The position numbers and the translations under genes were made by a program. Of a DNA stretch of 64,000 nucleotides, positions 1 to 12,049 are shown piece by piece (within the stretch, counting starts at the first letter, position 1; every line of letters begins with the position of its first letter). Origin of the DNA: Alternaria dauci (Eukaryota; Ascomycota; Dothideomycetes; Pleosporales; Pleosporaceae). The stretch is taken from positions 620,001 to 684,000 of the forward strand of contig NC_091278.1 of NCBI RefSeq assembly GCF_042100115.1, read 5' to 3'. The notes beneath the pieces were generated by a model. The model saw only the letters and a list, made by a program, of their open reading frames with translations, ran no database searches and was not told the origin of the DNA.

Positions 1-1918
1 AACTTCCGCACTGAAGAGAGTGTGCGAGAGCGATAGAGGAAGCTGTTGTAATGCAAGCGCAAGACGATACGCAATAAGTGTCCTGAACAGGTCTTTTTGG
101 ATCTGCGTCTTGTATGCCTCAGATACGAGTATAGTATAACGATCCTTCAGTGTGTGAGCATCGAGAAAGGCAGACAGCTTGAAATCCCTTATGAGCGAAT
201 CTAGGTCGTTGACATCGGAGTACACTCCAGATGCCTTTGCACTACTTTCGGGTGGGGGGGGAGCTGTATAGGTCTTGACGAGCTTCCCAATCATCTCTTC
301 TGCGAATGCGGGCATATCATCGGGGTCTTCGACCGCCCCTTCTGCCAGTTTCTTAAGACTGTAGGTTATACCCTCAGCAGTGACGTCCTCGTTTGGGAAT
401 ATATCTCGCTGCTGACTCGCGCGTTGTAAGGAGCTGATTGCCACGGTGCCGCTTCGGTCAGCTGGGATGCCGTACTCGATCATATCAGAAGGATGTACGC
501 TGTTGCATGCGGCGATAAAGTCGCCTAATGGTGACCTTGTTAGACCCCATACCTTCGCTTTGCTATTTCCCTTGAGTCCATTTTTCACACTGAAAAGCGC
601 CAGGTTGTTCTCAATCTTCTCCCGCCAACTTGGGACACCAAGACTCTCCAGGCCACCGTGTGTCTCCTCAAGAACAGCGGTTGGATTGTGGAGGGTCGAT
701 AGCAGTGAGCTTATGTGAAGACGAGGTGTCACTGTTTCGGTCGCGTCCCAGACTACACCAGAGATAGGATCCCACCGCCCATCCAGATCATGCGTGCTCT
801 TTGCAAGGATGGAAGCGTCAAGGGCGGATATCGTCAGACACACCAGCTCGGTGTTTGTAAAGAGGGCGAGCTTCAGTCTATGCCCGCTTTCGGACTTGTG
901 GAACCACTTCATCGGCCCATCATATCGGAGTACGTAGCCTTCGTAGATGACTTCATTGCCCAAGGTTAGACGCCCACTCGTGTACGCGATTGCCTGCGCC
1001 CGCACATCTTCGTTCGTAGCGTATACAATTACGGAATGATAAGAGTCATCACGAGTGATCCAAGGACTCCATGCGACGTGCGAAATGTACCTTTGCTGTT
1101 TGACCAAGTCTTCGAAAACGTTGGGTCCTAGGAAGATGGTATCCGAGGGCGGTGCGAGAGACTCATGTATCAGAACATCTGCCCTCCAGTCTCGCTCAGC
1201 TCCCAGGGTGGATGTAGGTGACTCGACTTTCAAGAAGACGAGGTAGTTGTCATCATTAGAGACAGCTAAAATGTGCTGGCCATATAAAAGGTGAGTTCCA
1301 ACGAGACCAGTTGGTTCTGGGCCAGGTAAAGCGGGTGCCCAGGCGAACGCTCGGATGCGGCTTCTTAATCGCAGTCGTTCTTTGGCTGAAACCGTCAAAT
1401 GGCTAAGCTCGTCATCACAGTCTTCGAAATGATCAGCGAGCGCATCATTGATAATGAGTCGCCGGGCCCAGCTTCCTTCCTCTTGCAGCTTGCCTTCGGC
1501 TGACCAGATCGACAGCGTTAGATTCGCAGTGAGAGCTGCAAGCGCACACTTGCGGTGTTTCGCAAGGCCAGGTGGCGACCACGCGATGTTTATGGGTGCA
1601 CTGTTCGATATCTCCTCTCCGATGGAATAGTTTGATATAGGCGCGGGCTCTTTGAGTGGCAGCTCGTCGGTGGAAAATAAAGGTACCTTGAGAGGTACAT
1701 GCTGCCACTGAGGGGCAACTTGATCTCGCTCAAAGTCAATGGTGTTTGGGAACTACCCAGCGATTAGTAAGAGATGCCTTGTGTGTGCACGCGAGACGAT
1801 GAAAACTCACGAGCAGCTCCACGCGCTCATCTGACGCTAATGCAATGATGCCATCTGGAGACCAATCGATCGCGTCGACGCAAGCTGGCCAACATCTCAG
1901 CACTGTCACGTCCGCCAT
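1..1918 (-). CDS. Transcription factor IIIC 90 kDa-type (delta) subunit, N-terminal part, cut by window edge
   Basis: The gene reads leftward from an ATG at 1918. Exon 1 is 1811-1918, an intron with a GTGAGT donor and a TAG acceptor covers 1753-1810, and exon 2 stays open for 584 codons to the left edge, so the stop is outside the window. The first exon carries LRCWPACVDAIDWSPDG followed by ASDERVELL, the hallmark start of the TFIIIC delta N-terminal beta-propeller domain (Sfc9/GTF3C4-like). Later WD-like strands include INIAWSPPGL and ISHVAWSPW. In this family the protein is part of TFIIIC, which binds the A/B boxes of tRNA genes and recruits TFIIIB for RNA polymerase III transcription in the nucleus. 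At least 620 residues are visible. The C-terminal zinc-binding domain cannot be seen. It is divergent from DBP3. The family call is from motif recognition, not a search. Confidence 0.8.
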
Positions 1919-2300
1919 GACTGCTCATCAAGTCTTGGAAGAAGCGGCCCCTGTTGTTCCGCGGTTCTGGTCATGGCTCACAGTAGTGAGGGTGAGCGTG
2001 TAAAAGTTTTGACTAGCGCGAAATCGCCGAACTTGGTTGCATCAACAGTCCGGAAGACGTGGAGAATACTGTCTGCTGTCGGCAGACACAGAAACTCGCA
2101 CGCGTCACACTCGCCGCATGCGCAGAGTGGTGAAAAGCATCGAGAACGCGAGACGTGCTGGTCCATGATCATGCTGGACGCTTTGGGACTAGTCTTGGCC
2201 TTATCGATAGTGTCAGGGTCCGTCCGACTGCCGACGAAAAAAAGTGATTTTTCCAGCATCCTTCACAGCTGCTCCCCAAGCGCCATTGCCCACCAACAAG
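1919..2300. promoter_or_regulatory. Shared promoter region between the TFIIIC subunit and DBP3
   Basis: This 382-bp gap separates two divergent start codons and must hold both promoters and both leaders. I see no clear TATA box. Open frames crossing it on both strands are extensions or shadows of the flanking genes. Confidence 0.55.
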
Positions 2301-4182
2301 ATGGGGAAACGTCCGATCTCTGATGTCGTCGCCGAAGATGGCGCGACCACTGCGCCCGAGCTCTCGAGGAAGAAGAGCAAAAAAGACAAGAGCAAGAAGA
2401 TCAGCAAGACGGCCGCAATCGACGCGACCGAGACCAACGGCAACGTCGAAGCTGTAGACGGCTCTGAAGACGAGGATAAGCTTTCAAAGGCCGAGCGCAA
2501 GGCGGCAAAGAAAGCAAAGAAGGAGGCGAAAGAGGCGAAGAAGGCGCTGAAGGCTGCGGCGGAAGATGCGCCGGCTGGCCAGACTGCGGAAGAGAGCGAG
2601 GAAGCCATCAAGGCAGCAGAGAAGGCTGCGCGGAAGGCAGAGAAGAAGCGCTTGAAGGCATTGGCCAAGGGTGAAGCTACCGAGTCGGCGTCCTCGTCCA
2701 AGCCTACACCCGTCCAAGCCAGCGCCGAGCCTACGACAATGAGCGCACCCGCCACCGAATCGGGCGAGTATGAGGAGAGCAAGGAGCTGACACAGCTTCC
2801 TCAGGCTGAAGTCGACGCTTTCCTTGCCAAAAACACAATGACTATCCAAGACCCCAAACCCGCCGCCCGCGCCCTGCGACCCATCCTCAGCTTCAAATAT
2901 CTCCCAGTCGACGATGCGCAACGCGCCTTCTTTGCCAAGTTCAGCGCCCCTACACCTATACAAGCAGCGACCTGGCCGTTTTTGCTGTCCGGAAGAGATA
3001 TGGTCGGTGTCGCTGAGACAGGTTCGGGCAAGACACTGGCTTTCGGTGTACCCTGTGTGCGTTCCATCGCAGCGCTGCCCAAGGACAAGCGGAAGGGTAT
3101 CAAGGCTGTCATTGTTTCGCCCACGCGTGAGCTGGCTGTTCAGATTTACGATCAATTGGTAGCGTTGGCGACACCGGCTGGGCTATCCGTAGTCTGCGTG
3201 TATGGTGGCGTGCCCAAAGACCCTCAAGTTGCTGCTTGCCGCAAGGCGCACATTGTAGTGGCTACACCGGGTCGTCTCAACGACTTGATTGGTGATGGCT
3301 CAGCGGACCTCAGCAAAGCTGAGTATGTAGTCCTTGACGAAGCTGACCGCATGCTTGACAAGGGATTCGAAGAAGCAATTCGGCAGATCATCTCGCAGAC
3401 GCCCAAGAAGCGCCAGACCCTCATGTTTACTGCTACGTGGCCGCCTTCGGTCCGCGATCTTGCATCCACCTTTATGAACTCGCCAGTCAGGATCACTATC
3501 GGTGACAATCAATCTGGCGAGCTCCGCGCCAACGTGCGCATTAAGCAGCTCGTCGAGGTAGTCGATCCCCATGCCAAGGAGCAACGTTTGCTGCAATTGC
3601 TCAGGCAGTATCAGTCTGGCAAGAACAAGGACGATCGTATCCTTGTGTTCTGCTTGTACAAGAAGGAAGCAATGCGCATCGAAAACTTTATTCGCAGGCA
3701 GGGTTTCCGCGTGGGTGGCATCCACGGCGACCTGAGCCAAGAAAAGCGCAGCGCCTCACTGGCGGCGTTCAAGGAGGGCCACGTGCCGCTCCTTGTCGCT
3801 ACAGATGTTGCTGCACGTGGTCTCGACATCCCCGCGGTGAAGCTCGTTATCAACGTCACGTTCCCATTGACAGCCGAGGACTACGTTCACAGAATCGGTA
3901 GGACGGGTCGTGCCGGAAAGGAGGGTTTGGCAATCACGCTTTTCACAGAACATGACAAAGCACTATCCGGATCGTGAGTATTCCTTGCATTTGCCTGCAC
4001 TATTGCAGTATGCTGACTCTGTTACTAGGTTGATCAACGTCCTCAAGGCAGCAAACCAGCCCGTGCCAGAAGAGTTGATGAAGTTTGGAACGACTGTCAA
4101 GAAGAAGGAGCACGGTGCATACGGTGCCTTTTACAAAGACACTGCAGATGTCAAGGCCGCTACTAAGATTACTTTTGACTAA
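2301..4182 (+). CDS. DBP3: ATP-dependent RNA helicase DBP3, DEAD-box, 60S ribosome biogenesis
   Basis: Exon 1 is 2301-3973, the intron is 3974-4028 (GTGAGT to CTAG) and exon 2 is 4029-4182, giving 608 residues. The ATG at 2301 ([10 protein letters not shown]) is chosen because the frame upstream has only a non-ATG start. The first 190 residues are Lys/Glu/Ala-rich, as in Dbp3. The helicase core follows: Q motif ([13 protein letters not shown]), Walker A AETGSGKT near residue 238, [16 protein letters not shown] in VLDEADRML near 346, motif III as TATWP near 376, and motif [12 protein letters not shown] near 530. The TATWP form with a Trp is typical of Dbp3/Dbp2-like helicases. In yeast Dbp3 works in the nucleolus on pre-rRNA processing for the large subunit. 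The intron splits the gene just before the last 50 residues, which complete the C-terminal RecA domain. Confidence 0.92.
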
Positions 4183-5310
4183 GTTATACGGGCACTGTAC
4201 AGGCATGTGTTGTCAGAAGCGGGCTCCGGCATCTCGTACTGAAGATGGTCGGCGAAGTAGATGCCGCAGGTTGCAGCTGCAGCGATGATCGAATTTTAGA
4301 CGCAGGAGCATTCGTCTAGCGGAGGCGTTTCGGATCAAGCAAAGCAAAAGTTCCGGTAGTGCATTTTGTATGGATCGCGGTGCGTTCGCCCAAGCTCTAG
4401 TCTGGCTAGTTTGCAAGCTACGTTGTTGTTCGTAATTGATTGTTTCATTTCATCCCGGGCGAGAGAGATGCCCGACCCCATGGCTTCCGAAATGCTACTA
4501 CCTTGGCATCGAATGATCGTATGACGGCTATGACTGCGTGTCTCCAGGTCCACACAGGAAGACTGAAGCCACCTCATCATATTGTATATATTTCTATCCA
4601 GCGAACATGGAGAATTTCAAATCAGCATGCATCGACATGTGCTAGCACCATCATGCAACATACCTACTCGACGCACTATCTGACGCTCGCTACTTATCAG
4701 CCTAGGCCTCCACATATCAGTCCACAAAGTACACAAGCCTGCACAATGACACAGAACCCTCGACGAGTCTGATGCTCTATGGCTCGGCCAGGAACCCTGC
4801 CATAGGTTCTGTCAGACGCCCCTCCCGCAGGCTAAACCCCGATAGCGAGAAAAAGCGTCAGTTGGCACTTCGCCGAATGTGGTCGCCGACTATGGCTCGG
4901 GATGATCCTCGGGCAGCCAATCAGAGGGCATAAGTGAGATGCAGAGGCCCAGTGTTTCGGAGCGGATTGGTCCCCTAGAGCCTGCAGGAATGTCTATGCC
5001 TCGCCGCGGCATGGCAAGACGCGTGGGTAGGGTATGATATTTGGAAGGGTCTTCGGCGACAAGTATGAGTAGGTAGAGAGGTGCGAGGTATATATAAAGG
5101 TCCGGGAGCTTTGTCGAATGGACCCCGATTCGAAATCTTTATCAACCAAAGACACGCATTCGAAACTACTGCAATTATACATCCCACGCTTTCGAGCTCT
5201 ACTCAAAGATTTCGGCATACTTGGTTTGCGTTCGGCATACCACCATCGGCATCGTCTCTTTACTCCGCTACACCACTTAGTACTTGGATATCTACGGCCA
5301 AATATTCACC
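4183..5310. other. Gene-poor stretch upstream of the 53-residue gene
   Basis: No convincing coding region is visible. Open frames here start at non-ATG codons or lack recognisable protein character. The right part is the promoter of the small gene at 5311, with CCCCT (possible stress-response element) at 4819-4823 and a TATA box at 5089-5098. Confidence 0.5.
5089..5098 (+). promoter_or_regulatory. TATA box of the 53-residue protein gene
   Basis: TATATATAAA lies about 215 bp upstream of the ATG at 5311. Such a strong TATA is uncommon in this window. It suggests a focused, possibly inducible promoter with a leader of roughly 180 nt. Confidence 0.55.
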
Positions 5311-5523
5311 ATGTGCAAGAAGGCTACCTGCGACTCCTGCAGTATGTCGCCTCCCATACATATCTTGCCTGAACATTGCTGACATCTCTTAGACAAGGCC
5401 ACATGGTGGGGCTGCGGTAAACACGTTGCCGGCGTCATGGAGAGCGTACCAAGGGAGCAATGGTGCACATGCGCACCTCAAGGACACCAATACCCACCGA
5501 TGGGCACACTAGCGTCAGCGTGA
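5311..5523 (+). CDS. Small Cys/Trp-rich conserved fungal protein, 53 residues, two exons
   Basis: Exon 1 is 5311-5341 and starts MCKKATCDSC. The intron is 5342-5392, 51 bp, with donor GTATGT, branch-like GCTGAC and acceptor TTAG. Exon 2 is 5393-5523. The joined frame is exactly 54 codons including TGA. The protein has CKKATCDSC at the start, then KATWWGCGKH, VPREQWCTC and YPPMG. Cys residues at 2, 7, 10, 18, 38 and 40 with His21 could bind a metal, but this is inference. I recognise the pattern from small hypothetical proteins found across filamentous ascomycetes; I know no function. Each exon alone is too short to stand out as an open frame, so the gene is easily missed. The TATA box at 5089-5098 and clean splice signals support it. 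Confidence 0.78.
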
Positions 5524-7960
5524 CTACCAGCTTGGCTGAGGAGTTCGAAAGCATAACATGGAGCGATACTGTACAGATGTTTGGGTTCTCGGAGTTTGGG
5601 AAACACACGGAGTGCCGGTGTGACGGTTTTCGATAGCGACGCATGGACATGGTTTCCAAGAGCATTAGCGACTTGCAATAAATATTCGATTCTTTTCTAG
5701 AAGCTGCCTTGTAGGTGGTGTTGAGGTTGAGCTCGCAGTGCCTGGGTCCTCGGCGTGCTTTACGAGGCAACGCTGTCATTTAAACTATGACCAGCACGAT
5801 CCAATTTGTGCTCAACTACGCCCTGTAACGTTTCAAGGACATTGCGAGGTCATCGGCGACGAACCATGTTGGTACGTGTGGCAGGCGTTGCGTGTTGTTC
5901 AATAGTTTCTCGATCCGACACGATGTCACCAATTTCGACCAGTGCATGGCGCAATGATAATGCGCGCGACATGACATGGCATGGGAACAAAGGTGACGAA
6001 TTGCACCTTGTGCAACGAGGTCTTGGTTGCGGCCTGACGGGACCTTGCAGTCGTGTCCTTTGCTCGTTCCAGAGGCATGGAGCTGGAAGCTACAACATGG
6101 CACAGGTGCAGCTGTGTAGCTGTGTAGCACGGAAACGAAACCCCGCGGTGGATAGACCTGGACTGTTGTGACGACAGATGCTATCAGAATCGGTACAGGA
6201 AGCGAGCGTCCTGAGGCCTCCTTGCGAGGCTTGGCAGTTATCTGACACAGCTTCTGGAAGTCTCAGATGCTTCGTCATCAAACAGCTATGATGTCGACGT
6301 GCCGGGCTATTTAGTACCTATGGATATCTCCGTCGCAGTCGGACCCCAAGAAAAACCGGAGCCGATGGGTCGCGCGTAAAGCGCCACGATAAGACAGTCA
6401 AGAGTCTTGGGCGCGGACGATGAAAAGTGTAAGAATAGGACGGGTTGGTGGTGGTCGAGTTGGGGAGAACGGTCGGGAACCAATAGGTTCGGAGGGGAAG
6501 GTGCCGCATGGTGAGGCTGGTCTCATAATGGGCCTGCTAAGTATAGCCGTTGCAGATGTGGAACTAGGTCCCTGCAACTAGCCAGTTTCAGCCATGGCCC
6601 TACAGCATCCGAGCCTTGAGCTTCAATGATGAGGTGGATGACAGGCAGACCCCCCTGCAGCAAGGGAGGGCGACTGCAGTGATGGCAAAGGCAGTGACGG
6701 CGGACTGGCATTGGATAGATGCAGGGCAGGCAGAGAGCAAATGTATGCAGAGGGCCGTCTTAGCACACTGCACGACGTGGTGCAAGAATGGTAGCTCGTA
6801 CTGGCGAAACAGTTCTCGAATGTTTAAGCTGATTCTCGTGCATATAGCAGAAATCACAGGATGTGACTCGCGCAGCTCACACAATGGCTGGATCATGTCG
6901 GCGGTTAGCTCAAAGTATGGCGCCGACACCAAACGAAGGCTGCAACCTACCGGGAAGTATATTTGCACTCTATAGCCGGCGCATACTGCTGCCACCTCAG
7001 AGTTTTGATTCCCATACGCTTTTCTCTTTGCCTGGTGTAGTGTTGCATAGATTGTACCTGAGCCCGTTTTTTAATTGGCGTCGAGCTGGTTGACCCCGCC
7101 ATCCATCCCACTTGGAAAACGCGACCGTCGCCCGCAGTAGCAGCAGCAGCAGCAAACACGCCATTCGCACCATTCCAGTGTTTTACACAATCCTCTCTCC
7201 CGTGTGTGAAGACTCATCCTTCACGCACACGCCGTCGGGAAGGCACACGCTGAGATCGCATCGGGGACTGATTGACTTGGCACTACAACAGACCCTGCCC
7301 CCACCTTATCCGTCTCCTTTCTGTCACCGCCTCACTCCCTCTCCACCTTGCGCGGGCATCACCCCAGCATACTCGAGAAGCTCCGAAGCGCAGCCGCTGC
7401 AGCTCCCATCGGTTGGTCGACGACATCTCGCGGTAGCCTGCGTCATTAAACGGCTAAAGACGAGCGACATCTCTCAGGCACCATCAAACACAGGCACGAC
7501 CTGTCGACTCTGGTACGGGACGGTCCTCGATCCTCAAACGCCCCCAATCCCCTGGTATGTCAAATTTGATAGATGCATACACGGGCGGCGACGAATGCAG
7601 ACAAGTCCTTCTTTGTGCTCTGTCGTGTTCGCTGCCGCCATCAACACCCTTCTGCCGCTCAAAGGCAAGCACGTGGGGCTGGCTCGGTGTCTGACACAGG
7701 GCCGTTTCACCAGCGCGCGCAAGACACGCTTGCTGTTCTGCGAACAATGCTTGCCATATAACTTTTTCCAAGCTCAAGCTGACAAGCACCCTCTTAGATT
7801 TCACCATCACCACCGCGCACGCATCCTCATCCACCTTCCTCCTCAGCTCTCCAATTGTCCCACTGTCGAGCAACCGCGACCCCGCAATCACTGAGCATCA
7901 GCTCAATCGACCCAGTCCGCCGCGCACCAGCGCATATCTACCACCACCTCAACCGCCACC
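5524..7960. other. Long upstream region and leader of the MAP kinase gene
   Basis: No gene is supported in these 2.4 kb. The right part, from about 7100 to 7960, is rich in C/T and reads like a transcribed leader. It contains a short AGC repeat at 7138-7154. A 260-codon open frame at 7112-7894 begins at TTG and encodes only low-complexity Ser/Pro/His-rich sequence, so I treat it as non-coding. Several other open frames of 60-130 codons overlap each other on both strands. Confidence 0.5.
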
Positions 7961-9227
<1,267 letters not shown>

Positions 9228-9564
9228 ACCTTCACGTTTTCCCCCCAAGTGCGAGATATACACAAGATACCACCATCGAGTCGATTTCCGGAACTTGTCC
9301 ACAGCTAGCTGGTCCGAGCTCACTACCATGTTCGAGGAGGGTCTACAATCATCCTGTAATTTGGATTCTCAGCAGAAGAAATAATGTTAGCAATGACAAT
9401 ATGGAAGATATGGGGAGATGCGCTACAGATCGCGCTCCATACAGAAAGAAATCTCCTACACCCACAGTACTTATGATAGGAAAAGGCAGAAATGCATTGC
9501 TTCTTTGCAAACTTTACATTGACGCTGCAATTGCGACCAAACCAGGGTTTCTCTACGGTGTATG
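9228..9564. other. Convergent 3' gap
   Basis: This 337-bp stretch lies between the stops of the MAPK gene and the leftward gene at 9565. It should hold both 3' UTRs. I see nothing else in it. Confidence 0.5.
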
Positions 9565-10557
9565 CTACATCTTAAGTGCCCAATCCATGCTTTGAATGTT
9601 CTCTTTCTCTTTACTGCCCCTTGCACCATGAGGTCCGTCCCAAACCACACCTCCAAGATTCCTTGCGTGCAATTCAGCATCCGTCGGCCGTGTCCAATCA
9701 CACATGGCCGACTCACTTCTACTTCCCCTCCAGGATGCATGCGCACTACCCGTACTACCTCTACGATGATCCCTGCTCACGGCACTGAATCCACCAGCAG
9801 CTCGGGAATTGCCTGCGGGACCCCGGACTTCGGGCTCTAGCACAGCGTCCAAAACAAATGATCGTCGTGTAGGACTTGTCGTAGATCCCCGTCGAGCGAC
9901 CTCGTTCCACCACCGCTTATCGTAGGCATCTTGCGAGAGCGAGAAGCTGCGCCGTCGAGCTGATGTGAGATACAGAGGATTATGGAGGGGGAGAGGATCG
10001 AGGAAGCCGCGTTGAGATTGCCGGCGAGAGTGCGTAGGAGAAGGTCTTTCGGTAGACGTCGGAGGAAGAGTGTTTTCATATAGAGCAAAAGCATTTGGTC
10101 CCAATATCGGGGTCCTAGAATCTTGTACCCGCCATTGAGACAACCCGGGCCATTTCCTCTTCTCCCCGTTTCCATGCATATTCTCTGTCTCTGATCTACC
10201 TCCCGATGAGGATGTAGCAACAGAATCTCTTCTGGCTACGACCGGTTTTGGCTTTAACAAGCTCCCTGTTCTGGCTCTCCCTGTCTCTTGACCACAAGAA
10301 CTGCATTGCCTGTTCCATGTGACCCTCCCCATTGCTGAGTCGAAATGACCTTCTCTGGCTTGCGATTGCTGCTCCAGGTCTGCTTGTTGCTTGTGTGCAA
10401 AACGGAGGCGCATGTACCATGCGATGGCCACAAGGATCAGGAAGAGAATGACTGACAATGCAATGGCAGAGTTGCGGTCGACGTCAGTATCCGCAGAAGA
10501 CGAGGAGTCGGTTTGACGCTTGTTTACCATGAGCAAGATGGTGGTAGCAGCGGCCAT
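9565..10557 (-). CDS. Single-pass membrane protein of unknown function, 330 residues
   Basis: The ATG at 10557 (MAAATTILLM) is the first ATG in a frame that is open upstream only from a TTG. There is no intron. A short Ser/Asp-rich N-terminus is followed by one clear membrane segment at about residues 31-49 (IALSVILFLILVAIAWYM). A basic stop-transfer flank (RLRF) and a long Ser/Arg-rich tail come next. The tail holds many RRxS-like sites (for example RRRSFSLS, RRGSTTSPTRRS) that could be kinase targets, and it ends DWALKM. The layout fits a type III single-pass protein with a cytoplasmic tail, with no family I can name. The hydrophobic segment and consistent protein character make a real gene likely. 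Its 3' end faces the MAPK gene. Confidence 0.65.
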   Translation of the reverse strand: MAAATTILLMVNKRQTDSSSSADTDVDRNSAIALSVILFLILVAIAWYMRLRFAHKQQADLEQQSQAREGHFDSAMGRVTWNRQCSSCGQETGRARTGSLLKPKPVVARRDSVATSSSGGRSETENMHGNGEKRKWPGLSQWRVQDSRTPILGPNAFALYENTLPPTSTERPSPTHSRRQSQRGFLDPLPLHNPLYLTSARRRSFSLSQDAYDKRWWNEVARRGSTTSPTRRSFVLDAVLEPEVRGPAGNSRAAGGFSAVSRDHRRGSTGSAHASWRGSRSESAMCDWTRPTDAELHARNLGGVVWDGPHGARGSKEKENIQSMDWALKM

Positions 10558-11028
10558 GTTGATACTATTGTGATTGTGGTATTTGGTATGCAGGACTCGA
10601 GTTGCAATGAAGATGCGCACGCGAGTATCCCAAATTGATATTGGTAGATGCAAGGCTTTCAAGACTCAGACTCCGGGTGGTCGCGTGCGCACCATTACAC
10701 GTTGTGAGATCATAGTCTGTTGTGGTACCATACCGCATTGTGTTCGAGACTTTGCGAGGGTTTGGTACCGAACCAGTACACGAGGTGAGGGGAAGCATGT
10801 GTCGCATGGGAAGCCACGAGGAAAAGATCGAGCTAAGGGTTGAGGGTAGCTTATTGTGAGGCATGTAGAGTTGGTTAAGCTGTTGTAACCTTGAAACGCC
10901 GCCCAATGCCTGTATCTAGTCCGTGTTCGTAAAGAGTGGTGTCTTCCACTATGCAGTGACCCCACCCTCCTCATGCTCTTCGTATACACATAATCGTACA
11001 TCCACACGTGTCCTTGTGTCTTTGCCGT
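10558..11028. other. Gap between two leftward genes
   Basis: These 471 bp hold the promoter of the membrane protein gene and the 3' end of ERV1. No coding region or motif stands out. Confidence 0.45.
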
Positions 11029-11693
11029 CTAGAAGTCACATCTCCCATCTTTCCATCCCGTTCTCCATCGCTCTTCCCACCTCTTGCAGTCAAACTGCTC
11101 CTTCCCCAGCTTCTCGTTTACAGCATTATGCGCCTCGCACATCCACTCTCCGAACTCGCTCCGGCTGCTTACTCTTGGTGTGTTCTTCTGCATCCACTTC
11201 TGGAAATCTTCTGCGCACACCCAACACGGGTAGAGTTTGCCAAACGTGGTAAGGAAGGACTTGGTTTCGGACTGTAATTGCGGGGACGGGTTTGTTGGGT
11301 AGGTGCCAGTTATGGAGTGTAATAGAGTCCAAGATGAGCGACCGAGAGCCTCAACGTCGGGTGGGCAATCTGCGGGCAGGGAAGGTGCGGTTTCTGCGGC
11401 GGTCGCAGTCGCGGCAGCAGGCGTGCGTTTCGTGGGCAGTTTGCCTGCAAAGGCAAAGAGGGAGGTTACGTCGTTACAAGTTCGACATCTATAGGTTGAA
11501 CACAGATGTTAGCGTGCGATTTCTCCACAATGCTGGCCGTTGTACTGTGTGCATGTCTCCCGGCGCATTGCTGAGTCCACGATACTTACGGCTTGCCGTC
11601 TGGACCGAGTATTATGCCATTCGCCAGCTTCTTGTACCCAGGCTTCCCCGCGATATCCTGACCTTCGTCGGTCTGTGTCGAATCCTGCGCCAT
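11029..11693 (-). CDS. ERV1: FAD-linked sulfhydryl oxidase ERV1 (mitochondrial intermembrane space)
   Basis: Exon 1 is 11590-11693 (MAQDSTQTDE) and exon 2 is 11029-11488, separated by a 101-bp intron with a GTAAGT donor. The product is 187 residues. The shuttle motif CRTC lies at 36-39, right after the exon join. The Erv/ALR domain follows: LGRSSWTLLHSITGTYP, the redox-active CWVC at 123-126, then EWMCEAHNAVNEKLGK with Cys152, and the structural Cys169 in FDCKRW. Erv1 reoxidises Mia40 in the intermembrane space disulfide relay and passes electrons to cytochrome c. Without splicing, the second exon looks like two unrelated short frames. An extra Cys186 sits next to the C-terminus. All core residues are present. 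Confidence 0.92.
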
Positions 11694-12049
11694 GTTCTGC
11701 TGCTTCGGGGACGTTATCGTGGTCGCGGTATGTTGCGTCGCTCAGGTGGTGATTTCTAAGCTGTTCGAGAATCGGAGCTCGGAGGTATGCAGCTTTCCAG
11801 GGTCAACCATGTCATGCATTGTCGCGCATTCGCTGCAAATGCCGAGGATCATTCGTTGCCATCCGCGTTGGTAAATTTTGTGCATCCGTGATTTTGTAGC
11901 GTCTCTCGCGACATGTTGTTGTTCTCCAATTGCTCTTGGCGCGTTGTTAAGAAGGACGTGGTGGACGTGCAGTGGAGAGTGTTAATGAACGACAGCTCCT
12001 GAACATCACAAACGCATCCCTTCAACCTATCGATTATCGTGCATCGGTC
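11694..12049. promoter_or_regulatory. Divergent promoter region of ERV1 and the PQ-loop gene
   Basis: These 356 bp separate two divergent ATGs. No TATA box or named motif is evident. Confidence 0.45.

Noticed and set aside
2213..3155. Long minus-strand frames across the DBP3 gene
   Set aside because: These are shadows of the Lys/Glu/Ala-rich coding strand; the plus strand has unmistakable helicase motifs.
5806..6171. 121-codon plus-strand frame overlapping a 104-codon minus-strand frame
   Set aside because: Both strands are open over the same bases, with no motif or conserved pattern; typical chance frames.
7138..7154. AGC trinucleotide run
   Set aside because: Only about five units in a leader-like region; too short to call a functional repeat.
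7112..7894. 260-codon plus-strand open frame before the MAPK gene
   Set aside because: It starts at TTG, is low-complexity Ser/Pro/His-rich, and lies in a C/T-rich leader-like stretch; no motif or splice signal supports it.
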